A DNA stretch of 64,000 bases, from NCBI GenBank assembly GCA_001970955.1, contig MPUH01000202.1, positions 19,049-83,048 of the forward strand, read 5' to 3'. The position numbers were made by a program, and so were the translations under genes. Of the stretch, positions 1-9,266 are shown piece by piece. Source of the stretch: Stentor coeruleus. Taxonomy: Eukaryota; Ciliophora; Heterotrichea; Heterotrichida; Stentoridae. Within the stretch, counting starts at the first letter, position 1. Each line of letters opens with the position of its first letter. The notes under the pieces were generated by a model. The model worked only from the letters and a program-made list of their open reading frames with translations. It searched no databases and had not been told where the DNA came from.

Positions 1-3000
1 ACTACTCCAGTATATTCAGCTTTTATAATATTCCCTGTGAAATAAGTTAAGTTTATTGTATATACTTGATAGAATTCTATAACAGCATCATCTTGATTTA
101 TTATATTAGAAAAAAATAAATCATTTAAATAGGCTGCACTGATATCTTTCATATAACAAGCTATAGCTTCAGGTGCTGAATAGTTTATATCACGAATATA
201 AAAACTGTCTAATGTTACATTTGTACTTATGCTGTTTATATATAATCCACCTGTACCTTTGTTTTCTATACATGATGTGCTATAAATTTCAATATTAACC
301 ATTTTAAGATAATAAATATCAGTAAATGATGTTACACGCTCACATTCTAATGATAAGATTTCAGAGAAAGGAGGGTTAAATGAAAGGTATCTCCCAGAAT
401 TCTTGAATTCTGTTATTATTAAAAAAATATCATCAATTTTCCCATCTTGGATATTAGAAATTATCAGGTCTGTTACATAAACATTAGGCATTGTTGATAT
501 TTGTAAAATAACTCCCCCACATTTCCCTGAATTTATCGTCAAACCTGATATGACAACTGATCTTGAAGGGATTTTGATATTTGTTATTTTGTTATTTATT
601 GTTGTTTTTATTTTTTCTCCTATTTCATCTGAAGATTCTAAAGTTCCTTCATTGCTTAAGATGATAATACCATTATCTCCTACTATAGCGTTATTAATAG
701 TTACATTTTTTATTTCAATATTATGGACAACTTTTAACATATGATAATAAAGGAAATAATTTGAACAGTAATTATTGGTAAAGTTTGTAAAAAGTAGTTG
801 AAAATGAGTCTGACTATATACTGTACTTATACCATATTCAACATAATAATCTGAATATGCTAATGAAGATACATCAATATATATAAGATTGTTTACATAA
901 TTATGGTCAAAGGTACAATTGGAAATAATTATAATTCCGATTTGGTTTTCAGAATATATAAGATTACTAAATGATGCTGCTTCAAGGTTAGAAAAGGCAA
1001 AGTTGTATGAAAACTGAACACTATCAAAAGTTGCGGAGTGATACCCAGAACCCCAAAAAAAGTTCCCTGTTGTAACTGAATCTGTATCTTCATAGCCATC
1101 ACCAATATCTTGGACTGTACCAACTTGATAATAAAAAGTTGATTCATCACAATTAAGAGTACATAATATTGCTATAACACTTCCACCGTTTTTAGCTTGC
1201 ATTTTTAAAAAATCAACATTTTTCAATACCAGAGATCCTGAGGTATAAATAAATGAACTATATTGAAACCTAAACCCAATAAACTTAACATTTTCAAAAA
1301 CAGCGGAATTTTTAAAGTTGAATATTATGTCTGAATTATATAATGGGCATTCTGTTCCATATTTTAATTGATAGTCAATAATATTTATATTTTTTTTTCT
1401 ATCATCGATAAAACCATAATTTGATCCTTCAACATAAGGACAATATAAACAGACATCTTCTGTACAATCTTTAAGTACTTTTGTCCCGTAGAAGTCTATG
1501 TTTCTTATATAGAATTTACTAGCAAGTGGACTGATTTTCATATGAGGTGTCCAGTAAACTATGGCTCTGACGCTTTCGCTTGCACTTTCAATCCAAAGCT
1601 CTTCGTATTTATACCAATTGTTAGTATTTAGAGGATCTATATTACTGTCTACAAAAGGAGATTGCGCATCACTAGGACTTACACTAAAAGTATGATTAAC
1701 CGTGCAATCCAGTAAAATTTTCGTGTGACTAGCATAAACTGATATTAAAGCATAATACAAAGAAACCATTGGGCTCACTTCACTACCATCTCCATAATAC
1801 CCGGGCTCAGTATACGATACCTTTGGATTAACATAAAATTTCTTATAATGATTCACAGAATATTTTGTTGGTTCTACAAAACACCATCTTTCTAAACCTC
1901 CAAAATATTTCCCAACATCTAACTCAACATATCCAACAGGACATTTAGTACCTGAAGATTTGCATTGATCTAATATCATAACACTATTGCATATTAAACA
2001 ATCAACTCCATCATTTTTGAGACAACCAGATAATTCTTTATTAACATTTCCATAGCAATTAAGACAAAGATCTTTATTACATGAGTCAGTAGTAGAGCAT
2101 TTATTCAAATTAGTATATGTATAAGACTTTGTATCATCGCATTCACCGGTACATAAGCTTGAATTATAATAACTAGACCAATCTTCTTTTAAGATTTGAT
2201 TTAATATTGCCGCTTGAATAGTTTTACTTTCTGAACACTTCCCAAGATTGTATCCACATTCAGGTACTAAGCATTCTTTTTCACAAGATCCAGAATATGT
2301 AAAAACACCATTTTTGTAATAAGTTGAACACCCATCATTACACCCACAGTCTCCAAAGTCGTAAGAACAGTCTTCAACATTACAGGCTTTATCACAAATC
2401 CCATTTCCAAGGTTTTCAGCATAGCATCCAGCATTGCAATATCCACATAGCCCACGTTTATAATCACATTTAGAACTAGCACAAGGATCATCGATTTCCT
2501 CAGATACTTTCCTACAATAATTCTCATAATAAATATCTGTGTTACATCCAATATCACAATCGCAATCCCCACCATCATAATTGCATCCTTCATTATTACA
2601 ATCATTATCACAAAAGGTATCCCCAATCAAATTCAATGGGCATAATTCTGAGCAAAAACTAAGGCAAGCATATTCATCATAATTGCAGTCATAATTATTA
2701 CAAACATCTTGGCATGTTGAGTTTATTAAATCTTCAATATAACATTCTTCAGCACACCATCCACAATCATTGTTGTCATATCTGCAATCGTAAAAATTAC
2801 ACTTTTCATCACAAATTCCATTTTCTAGCATTGAGATTTCACACCCATTCTGACAGAATCCACAGTCACCAAGATCCCAGCCACATTCATAATTATTGCA
2901 ATTAGTATCACAATGCTTATCTCCTAAAGAGGAATAAGCGCATTGTTTATCCATACAACTAAAAAAGCAATCTGATTTTATAAAATTTTCTACAGATGAT

Positions 3001-3164
3001 GAGCCTGAATTTTCTAAAGAGTCATAATTACATGCACTATTCATACATATTGAGTCACAAAATCCGTCTCCTATCCAACTACTTGGGCAGAAAGACTCAC
3101 TACATGTAAAAAGGCTACGAGATGATACTTGAGTTATAGAATAAACATATACCAGAAATAGCAT
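1..3164 (-). CDS. Surface/secreted protein with LNR (Lin-12/Notch) repeats and beta-helix-like region, 3' end outside window
   Basis: The frame opens at an ATG at 3164-3162 and stays open to the window edge, so at least 1054 codons are present and the C-terminus is missing. The first 15 residues are hydrophobic (MLFLVYVYS...), a probable signal peptide. Residues about 18-280 hold six or seven Cys-rich units with the LNR pattern, such as IGDGFCD, CNNYECGWDLGDC and CNYDGGDCDCD. LNR modules are small calcium-binding folds. A second Cys-rich stretch with CLNCYGNV and CPVGYV lies near residues 320-410. From about residue 540 the protein is rich in Asn, Ile and Ser with short repeating strands (FENVKFIGF, LVLKNVDF), as in right-handed beta-helix proteins. 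No intron is needed. It is clearly paralogous, block by block, to the plus-strand gene at 61922. A secretory or cell-surface location is inferred; ligand and function are unknown. Confidence 0.85.
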   Translation of the reverse strand, partial: MLFLVYVYSITQVSSRSLFTCSESFCPSSWIGDGFCDSICMNSACNYDSLENSGSSSVENFIKSDCFFSCMDKQCAYSSLGDKHCDTNCNNYECGWDLGDCGFCQNGCEISMLENGICDEKCNFYDCRYDNNDCGWCAEECYIEDLINSTCQDVCNNYDCNYDEYACLSFCSELCPLNLIGDTFCDNDCNNEGCNYDGGDCDCDIGCNTDIYYENYCRKVSEEIDDPCASSKCDYKRGLCGYCNAGCYAENLGNGICDKACNVEDCSYDFGDCGCNDGCSTYYKNGVFTYSGSCEKECLVPECGYNLGKCSESKTIQAAILNQILKEDWSSYYNSSLCTGECDDTKSYTYTNLNKCSTTDSCNKDLCLNCYGNVNKELSGCLKNDGVDCLICNSVMILDQCKSSGTKCPVGYVELDVGKYFGGLERWCFVEPTKYSVNHYKKFYVNPKVSYTEPGYYGDGSEVSPMVSLYYALISVYASHTKILLDCTVNHTFSVSPSDAQSPFVDSNIDPLNTNNWYKYEELWIESASESVRAIVYWTPHMKISPLASKFYIRNIDFYGTKVLKDCTEDVCLYCPYVEGSNYGFIDDRKKNINIIDYQLKYGTECPLYNSDIIFNFKNSAVFENVKFIGFRFQYSSFIYTSGSLVLKNVDFLKMQAKNGGSVIAILCTLNCDESTFYYQVGTVQDIGDGYEDTDSVTTGNFFWGSGYHSATFDSVQFSYNFAFSNLEAASFSNLIYSENQIGIIIISNCTFDHNYVNNLIYIDVSSLAYSDYYVEYGISTVYSQTHFQLLFTNFTNNYCSNYFLYYHMLKVVHNIEIKNVTINNAIVGDNGIIILSNEGTLESSDEIGEKIKTTINNKITNIKIPSRSVVISGLTINSGKCGGVILQISTMPNVYVTDLIISNIQDGKIDDIFLIITEFKNSGRYLSFNPPFSEILSLECERVTSFTDIYYLKMVNIEIYSTSCIENKGTGGLYINSISTNVTLDSFYIRDINYSAPEAIACYMKDISAAYLNDLFFSNIINQDDAVIEFYQVYTINLTYFTGNIIKAEYTGV

Positions 3165-3634
3165 TTATTAATGTATATTAGAATTCAATAACTAAATGTA
3201 TAGGATTATGAAATGTGTATGAAACTTTGTGGCATGTTTGTGAGAAGTGTAAAGAAAATTTGTAGTAGTTTAAGAATTTCGGAATTCTTATTAGGAGATG
3301 AATTTCAAGATAAAGAAATTGTTACAAGAAAGAAATCAATGGTACCCTCATAGATATTTGGATTAAAATATATATGAATATGTGAATTATTAGAAAGGAT
3401 TATTTGCTTTTTGTATTATGAGGCTTTTAATATAATAAATAGTTTATTAAAGAAAATTTAAGAGGTTATGAATATTAATTATGATAAGAATGAATATTTT
3501 TTCCTTTTTCTCATCATAATTCAAGTATTCAGGAAAATTATTCTTTCATATTATAATAACACTATTTCTATATAAAATATGATTATTACAATACATACAA
3601 ATAATTATAAACAAATTATAACACTTTTTATATA
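3165..3634. other. Intergenic, 5' region of the LNR gene
   Basis: This 470-bp gap lies between the start of the LNR gene and the 3' end of the ankyrin-SAM gene, both on the minus strand. The half next to the LNR start is G-rich on the plus strand, the usual upstream signature of minus genes here. The half next to 3635 is C-richer. No ORF or RNA gene was recognised. Confidence 0.6.
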
Positions 3635-4753
3635 CTAAAAAATTCCACAAAACCCACAAGCTGTACTTTTAACTTCATTCTCTGATATCAAAAACGATAT
3701 ATTTTTTATCGCATTTCTAGCTTCCTCTTTTAACTTCAAAATAATCCTTTGTCTATGTCCAATTTTGTTAACCCCAACAACTTTTAAAACCTCATCATTT
3801 ATAGCATAGTTTGTATTCATTAAAAAAAGCATAGTCTCCATATCAGTAAACCCAGCATCTACAAACAAAAGAAAAGTCCACCCCAAGTTGAGTTTTTTTA
3901 ACCAATCTTCTAAACCCAAAACTGGGGTAAGTGTTTCCTTTGTACAACAGCTCGAATGAACAGGTGCGGATTTCCTTAAATACTTATGCACTTCCTCCTC
4001 TAAAAAAGCAAGAAGTATTAGCCTCTGTCCAATTTTCTTCACACCAATTTCTTCAAGTAACTGCAAAGTTAAAGGTTCACTTTTCATTTGTTCAAATAAA
4101 AAACTCAAATCATCATACCCATGTGATATCAACAGGTCAAATAAATCTTGTTGACCGATTTTCATTAGCCACTGATACAAACTGTTTTTACTACATTCCT
4201 CTAACTCTGGTTCCATTAAAGATTTTATTTCTTCAGGACTTGGACTTGCTTGAGGTTCTGGTAATTTAACAGTTTTTATAAACCCACTGTTTTTTAATAC
4301 TCTAATAATATCAGGATTACCTTCAGCATAGTCTAATGAAGTAAAGTTGTTAATTCTATTAGGAATCTGTGGGTCAGCTGAATATGATATTAACAAGCTT
4401 ATCATAGGTTGAATAGTTTTCCTTACAGCTAAATGTAAAGGACTTTCCCCATCTTCTCTTTGAATATTAGCATCTGCTTTGTATTGAAGAAGTAGTTCGG
4501 CTATTTCAACTTGATTACTTTCAACTGCTTGATGAAGTGCTGTTTCACCTGAAGTGTTTTTAATATTAGGGTTTATAGATTTGCTTAGAAGAAGATTCAC
4601 AGCTTTGTAATGCCCACAAACAACTGTACGATAAAGTCCTGACCAACCTAAATTTGGGTCTAGATCTTCAATGACCTGAGGGGAAGTTTTTAATATGTTT
4701 TCAAGGCTTTCCAAGTCTCCAAGGCGACAGGCTTTATGGAACTCTGAACTCAT
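3635..4753 (-). CDS. Ankyrin-repeat protein with two SAM domains
   Basis: This is a 372-aa protein from an ATG at 4753, ending in TAG. Residues about 6-157 form ankyrin repeats; GETALHQAVESNQVEIAELLL and GESPLHLAVRK are textbook helix pairs, with weaker flanking repeats. Two SAM-like helical bundles follow, at about 190-260 (SLYQWLMKIG...GVKKIGQRLILL) and 278-350 (LEDWLKKLNL...GVNKIGHRQRIIL). Both carry the G-V-x-K-I-G-x-R turn typical of SAM helix 5. The tail contains CGFCGIF. Ankyrin-SAM proteins are usually cytoplasmic scaffolds that bind partners through the repeats and oligomerise through SAM; that role is inferred. It diverges from the four-TM gene at 5234 across a shared 480-bp promoter region. 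Confidence 0.88.
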   Translation of the reverse strand: MSSEFHKACRLGDLESLENILKTSPQVIEDLDPNLGWSGLYRTVVCGHYKAVNLLLSKSINPNIKNTSGETALHQAVESNQVEIAELLLQYKADANIQREDGESPLHLAVRKTIQPMISLLISYSADPQIPNRINNFTSLDYAEGNPDIIRVLKNSGFIKTVKLPEPQASPSPEEIKSLMEPELEECSKNSLYQWLMKIGQQDLFDLLISHGYDDLSFLFEQMKSEPLTLQLLEEIGVKKIGQRLILLAFLEEEVHKYLRKSAPVHSSCCTKETLTPVLGLEDWLKKLNLGWTFLLFVDAGFTDMETMLFLMNTNYAINDEVLKVVGVNKIGHRQRIILKLKEEARNAIKNISFLISENEVKSTACGFCGIF

Positions 4754-5233
4754 ATTTATTTAGAGTTGATTTTTAAATTTTGATAAGCATGATTTTATAA
4801 TTTTTTTAAAATCAGGAAATTTATTTAGCATTTTGGTGAAGAAAAGGTTTTTAGATTTTGAGGTTTGATGATTGTATAGTTATTTTTTTATTTTAGATAG
4901 TTTGAGAAAGAAAATTGTAGAAATCTTTATGGAAGTTTAGGGGTTGTTGAGGTAAAATAGGTAGGAATTTAGGTAAAAATAAGTGGTTTTTGAGATAAAC
5001 TAGATAGACTTTGAGAATTGTAGTAAAAATGAAATTATATCAAGTTAATTACTTTCAGTTTAAAATATACTTCCTAATAAATTTCTTTTAAGTTTGATTT
5101 TAGTGATTATTCTATAAATACACCTACTCATATATAAAAATTATATTCTACTAATAAAAGTAAGTTTGAATCATCTTTAATTTACATGTCATAAAATAAA
5201 TAACTTCCTTCACAAAGCACTTCATAATAAAAC
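4754..5233. promoter_or_regulatory. Divergent intergenic promoter region
   Basis: This gap separates two genes transcribed away from each other. The part next to 4754 is G-rich and C-poor on the plus strand, and the part next to 5233 is C-rich and G-poor, with the switch near 5040-5160. No promoter motif is identified; the promoter role is inferred from position. Confidence 0.45.
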
Positions 5234-5797
5234 ATGGAAAAATCTAAACCTTTTCCATCCGGTTATGGCTTTGGGCAGAAATCCCAAAGATATCTAGCAT
5301 TAAACTATGAACTAAGCATCAATACAGAAACCGAAGATTGCAATAACATAAACCTCTTTTTACTATCTTATTGCATAATATCAATCCCAATCAAAATTTT
5401 ACATCTCTATCTCTACGATCTATCAATCCATCAAATCCTCATAAACTCTTATGGTTTCAGTATCTGGATTTATGGTATCTACATATCACTTCGTTGTAAT
5501 TATGGGTATAAATCCTTAAAAGCATCTAAAATAAAAATCAATTCCTACTTTTTATTATCATTTTTATCTCTTCAATGCATATACTCAATAATATCAACTA
5601 GTCTATGTATAAATTCTAAAGAAACAGTTGATTTTTGCAAAATATTACAATCAGATGATAACAAAAATAGTATCCATATTTTTATCATACTTGCATTTGG
5701 GATGATTTTCAGCCTTTATACATTTCTTCTAAATTTTAACCTCGCAATTAAAATCAGAGAATATAACATGTTAAGTTGTTATAAATCTTTAAATTAG
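5234..5797 (+). CDS. Small four-TM membrane protein, function unknown
   Basis: This 187-aa ORF starts at an ATG in A-rich context (aacATG) and ends in TAG or TAA-type stop just before the cyclic-nucleotide gene. The N-terminus is polar and basic (MEKSKPFPSGYGFG). Four hydrophobic stretches follow at roughly residues 40-64, 72-92, 105-130 and 152-178. Conserved-looking Cys pairs lie near the second half. I do not recognise the family. A membrane location is strongly suggested by the hydrophobicity, but which membrane is unknown. Confidence 0.72.
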   Translation: MEKSKPFPSGYGFGQKSQRYLALNYELSINTETEDCNNINLFLLSYCIISIPIKILHLYLYDLSIHQILINSYGFSIWIYGIYISLRCNYGYKSLKASKIKINSYFLLSFLSLQCIYSIISTSLCINSKETVDFCKILQSDDNKNSIHIFIILAFGMIFSLYTFLLNFNLAIKIREYNMLSCYKSLN

Positions 5798-5854
5798 TGT
5801 AGAAATAATATTTAGTTTGCTTATATTATTTTATATAAAATTTACTATTTGTAT

Positions 5855-6991
5855 ATGGAAGAATTAGATAAAGCATTGAAGGTATTAAGAAACAAAGATA
5901 GGACTTTTGAGGAACTTGAATGGTTAAGTGAATATTTGATGTGTCTTGAGGATTATAGGAACTATGCAAGAAATTTGTCACAGGTTTTGATTATACAATT
6001 GGTGAGAAATTTCACTTTGGCTTTTGTCAAGAGAAAACAAAAGGTTTTTAGAAAAGGTGAACCAGCTTTGATGTGGTTTTTAGTTTTAGATGGGGAACTT
6101 GAAATATCCAATACGCTAAAAAATGAGAATAAATTAGTATGCAGAGTTACTAAAGGGAAGCAAATTGGAGAAAGGGAAGTATTGAGAAATAAAGTTTATA
6201 GCAATTCTTGCTTTCCTAGTAGGAATACTTGGCTTTTATGCTTGGCTCAAAAGGATTTTGTATCTTTACTTGGAGATGAACTTAACACCCGTTTGATGAT
6301 TATTAGAAATTTTGTCCATAGTTACTTACCTCATTTGCATTTGTATTCTCCGGGATTTAAAGAAAAGGTTGGGTATCTTTTTACCCTTAAGGAATATAGA
6401 AGAGAAGAAACTGTTGTTAATAAAGATGATTTGGATGATAAATTGTATTTTGTATTTGATGGAGAAGTGGCTGTTTTTACTGAGCATGAGAATAGAGCGA
6501 AAAATGTTGTTAAACTAGGAAAAGGGATGTGCTTCGCTGAAGAATGCACTTTATTAAACAAACCTTGCCTTTTTAATATTAGGGTATCTAGTGAAAGAGC
6601 TGTAATAGCAAGTATAAGACGATCTGAAATGTATATGCTTCCAGACGAAACTTTGGATTCGCTAAAAAAAAATCTTCAAGACAAAGTGAAATCCCGTAAA
6701 AACCTTTTGTTTAGTGGAGTTACTGTTAGAAACAATAATTCTGCTAATGCAAGTCCTGATTTTAGATCAGCAAACCGACAAGCTAGAGAAAAACTTATAA
6801 GCTATATTATAAGAAACAAACCTTGTACACCAAAAAGAATACTAAGTATCAGTAGAGTAAGGAATAAAACTTTTAAAGAGCATTTAGAAGTCTTAAGAGA
6901 CTGTAGTCCTAGAAGAATAAAAATTACTTCTGGGTTTACAACTTATAGAGAATTCAAAAAGAAAAGAGAAAACAGTTTACCTTTACTTTAA
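5855..6991 (+). CDS. Protein with two cyclic-nucleotide-binding-like domains
   Basis: The first ATG in frame is at 5855 (MEELDKALK), giving 378 aa; an upstream extension would need a non-ATG start. Two beta-barrel regions resemble the CAP/cNMP-binding fold: residues about 50-140 (VFRKGEPALMWFLVLDGELEI, then GKQIGEREVL) and about 170-265 (KLYFVFDGEVAVF, then GKGMCFAEECTLL). In regulatory PKA subunits and HCN channels the phosphate cassette reads FGE(I/L)AL plus PRxA. Here the Glu is kept but the ligand Arg is not visible in either cassette, and the second lacks the Gly. No kinase or channel domain is attached and the tail is Lys/Arg-rich. It could be a scaffold or a protein binding another ligand. 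Confidence 0.85.
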   Translation: MEELDKALKVLRNKDRTFEELEWLSEYLMCLEDYRNYARNLSQVLIIQLVRNFTLAFVKRKQKVFRKGEPALMWFLVLDGELEISNTLKNENKLVCRVTKGKQIGEREVLRNKVYSNSCFPSRNTWLLCLAQKDFVSLLGDELNTRLMIIRNFVHSYLPHLHLYSPGFKEKVGYLFTLKEYRREETVVNKDDLDDKLYFVFDGEVAVFTEHENRAKNVVKLGKGMCFAEECTLLNKPCLFNIRVSSERAVIASIRRSEMYMLPDETLDSLKKNLQDKVKSRKNLLFSGVTVRNNNSANASPDFRSANRQAREKLISYIIRNKPCTPKRILSISRVRNKTFKEHLEVLRDCSPRRIKITSGFTTYREFKKKRENSLPLL

Positions 6992-7118
6992 TTATAAAAT
7001 AATATTTATTAATAAATCCCATATGTTTTTATTTGATATTTGACTTAAGTTTTGAATGAAACAACTAAAAATTATATATAAAAATTAGTTAAATATTATA
7101 ATGGCTTACAAAAATATT
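6992..7118. other. Short convergent intergenic gap
   Basis: This 127-bp AT-rich gap lies between two convergent stop codons. No feature was seen in it. Confidence 0.5.
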
Positions 7119-8599
7119 TTATATATGGTTGAAAATATCTTTTATTGCATTTCTAAGCTTTGGTTGAGACCTGAACCCTTTTCCAGCTCTTTGACCTTGT
7201 AAAATTCTTGTCATTTTAGACCCGATAGGATTTGTTATTGGGTTATGCTTGCTAAACTCATCGAAATTTTTTTTACCTTTAGAAACCTCGTCATAGGTTT
7301 TATTTGTATAAGATTTTACCGTAAATTTATCAGGAGTAAAATTTGTGTTTATTGGTAAGTCTCTTATACTATTAGGAAATATTTTTTGAAATGGCTTTTT
7401 GTATATAGATTTTGTTGATGAACCCCTTAAAAATTCCCCATCTGCATTAAAAGTACCAATTTTGAAATCAGATTTTTGCCTTGTCCAGTTTCTATATTCA
7501 TCTTTAAGCCTTGGAAGTGAATTTGATTTTTTTATTCTGATTTGTTTATCATAATCTTTCCTAATATGATTTTGCTCAATTAGTTGTTGATCTCTTCTAA
7601 GTTTCATTTTGTATTTTTCTTCTAAGGCTTCTTGTTGAGCAAGTTTTAACAATANTTCCTAATATGATTTTGCTCAATTAGTTGTTGATCTCTTCTAAGT
7701 TTCATTTTGTATTTTTCTTCTAAGGCTTCTTGTTGAGCAAGTTTTTGATACTTTATTCCTTCTAAGTATTCTAATTCCTTAGCTTTATTTTTAAAATCAA
7801 TTTGCTTAAAAAGTTCATCTTTGATTTTGTTTTTGATTCTTTTCTTAGATTCAGTTTCATACTTTTCCTTCAAGTTAAATCTTTCATCGCTTATTTTTTG
7901 CCACTCTTCACAACGTTTTTTTATAAGCCCAACTTTTTTATCTATAATTTCAATAGAAGGTTTGAAATATTTTAGCCTTTCATCTAAGTCTTTCATTCTT
8001 TTATTATAAAACTCTTTATAACTATCTTCAGTAGCCTTCATTTCTTGAGCTTTTTTCATAGCTAGTTCATGATCTTTGGCCTTTTCCACCTTTGCTTGCT
8101 GATTTTTTATGATTTTCTCCTGGATTATTTTTTGAAGTTCATGTTTTTCTGCTTGGATTTTTTGGTTTTTTTTACTTTTTTCTATATTTTTTATATTTTC
8201 AAGTTCTTGTTGTAATTTTTCATTATCAAGTCGCTCTTTTTCTTTTTCTTGGGAAATTATAGTTTTTTTTTCTAAGTATTTAGCTTGAAGTGCTTGCGAA
8301 TTACTATCTTGATAAGTTTTGTAATAATTACGTTTTTCGATTTTTTGATGTATTTCATATGTTTTAAATTCAGATGCCTGAGATGTGAGAAGATCATTGT
8401 ATTCGCTGATATTTGTGTAGTCTGGAATTATGTTTTTTTTAAGGTTTAACTGTTTGTCTAGATCTTCTTTGTATTGGAGTTTTTTTAGTTTTTCAGCTTG
8501 TCGATCTTGAGTAATTGAGTTTTTAGTATGGGTGTTTTGGAGTTTTTTATTAGGGCTTGGGTGTTGTTTTGAAGAGAGAAAATTAGTGTCAGGGTTCAT
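7119..8599 (-). CDS. Lys/Glu-rich coiled-coil protein, 460 aa after collapsing an assembly duplication
   Basis: As given, the frame breaks at the N at 7655, but the 90-bp segments 7558-7647 and 7656-7745 are identical direct copies. Removing 98 bp joins the two halves into one frame of 1383 bp, that is 460 aa plus stop. The start is an ATG at 8599 (MNPDTNFLSS). The central 250 residues are almost continuous charged helix (repeated EKEKERLD-, KAKDHELAMKKAQEMK-type heptads), similar in texture to ciliary microtubule inner proteins and trichohyalin-like proteins. The C-terminal 150 residues are basic, with Phe and Pro. No specific family is recognised; a cytoskeletal role is inferred from texture only. 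Confidence 0.75.
7558..7745. repeat. Assembly duplication around N at 7655 (90-bp copies)
   Basis: Copy 1 is 7558-7647 and copy 2 is 7656-7745, identical by eye. Seven unmatched bases and the N lie between them. It breaks the coiled-coil gene at 7119-8599, and collapsing it restores the frame. It is an unmerged contig overlap. Confidence 0.9.
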
Positions 8600-9266
8600 A
8601 TTTTTAATAGATACTTTAGGCCATTGATATATTGAGATTTTGGTATTTTTGCACCAAAGGAAATTTTCTGAAGAATTAAAGGATTAGGGGATTGATGTAT
8701 TTAATATGATATAATCTAGATATGATTATGATTTTGGATTAGTTTAGGTTTATGCATATAGGGGTAATTAAGAATTTAGATTAATGCAGAAGAATTTTTT
8801 ATTAATGCTAGAGTTGTATTGTTATTTATATAAATACATGAATTTAGGTATATATTATGTTTTTGAAGTGGATTACCTATAAAAATACAGTATTTTTTGT
8901 TTTTAATTTTATAGATTAAAGCCTAATGCTAACAAAAATATATATAGTTAGGATTAAAGATATTAGGAATTCATCTGCAAAGCATATCCATCTTACATAT
9001 GCAAACTGATCAACCTTAAAAAGAAAGTTTTACTCATCACCCACAAAAGCTTTTAATCTTTCAAATATAAGATTAAAAACAGCATACAAAAATCTAAAAA
9101 GTCTGTAATAACCTCTAATCAAATCTAACCTAACCTAGCCTAACCTTAATCCTAAATCTAATATACTTTTCCATATATCATTCCTAAACACATAATAAAA
9201 TACACTTTAACTAATTCCCCAATACCAAAAAAAATTCAATCATATATTAAAAACATAAATCATAAT
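8600..9266. other. Intergenic, 667 bp
   Basis: This gap lies between two minus-strand genes. Next to 8600 it is G-rich on the plus strand (upstream of the 7119-8599 gene). From about 9000 to 9266 it is C-rich (3' side of the giant coiled-coil gene). It includes an imperfect CTAACCTAAC run near 9126-9150 that is too short and irregular to be a telomere. No ORF of note. Confidence 0.5.

Noticed and set aside
929-1150. Plus- and minus-strand ORFs of 60-120 codons overlapping the LNR genes (550-744, 929-1150, 2267-2626, 2714-2905, 62274-62965)
   Set aside because: They are other-frame shadows of the long Cys-rich frames and have low-complexity Met/Ile/Val or Ser/Thr translations.
9120-9160. CTAACCTAACC-like run resembling telomere repeats
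   Set aside because: Only two or three imperfect units, no regular period, and inside a normal C-rich 3' gap between genes.
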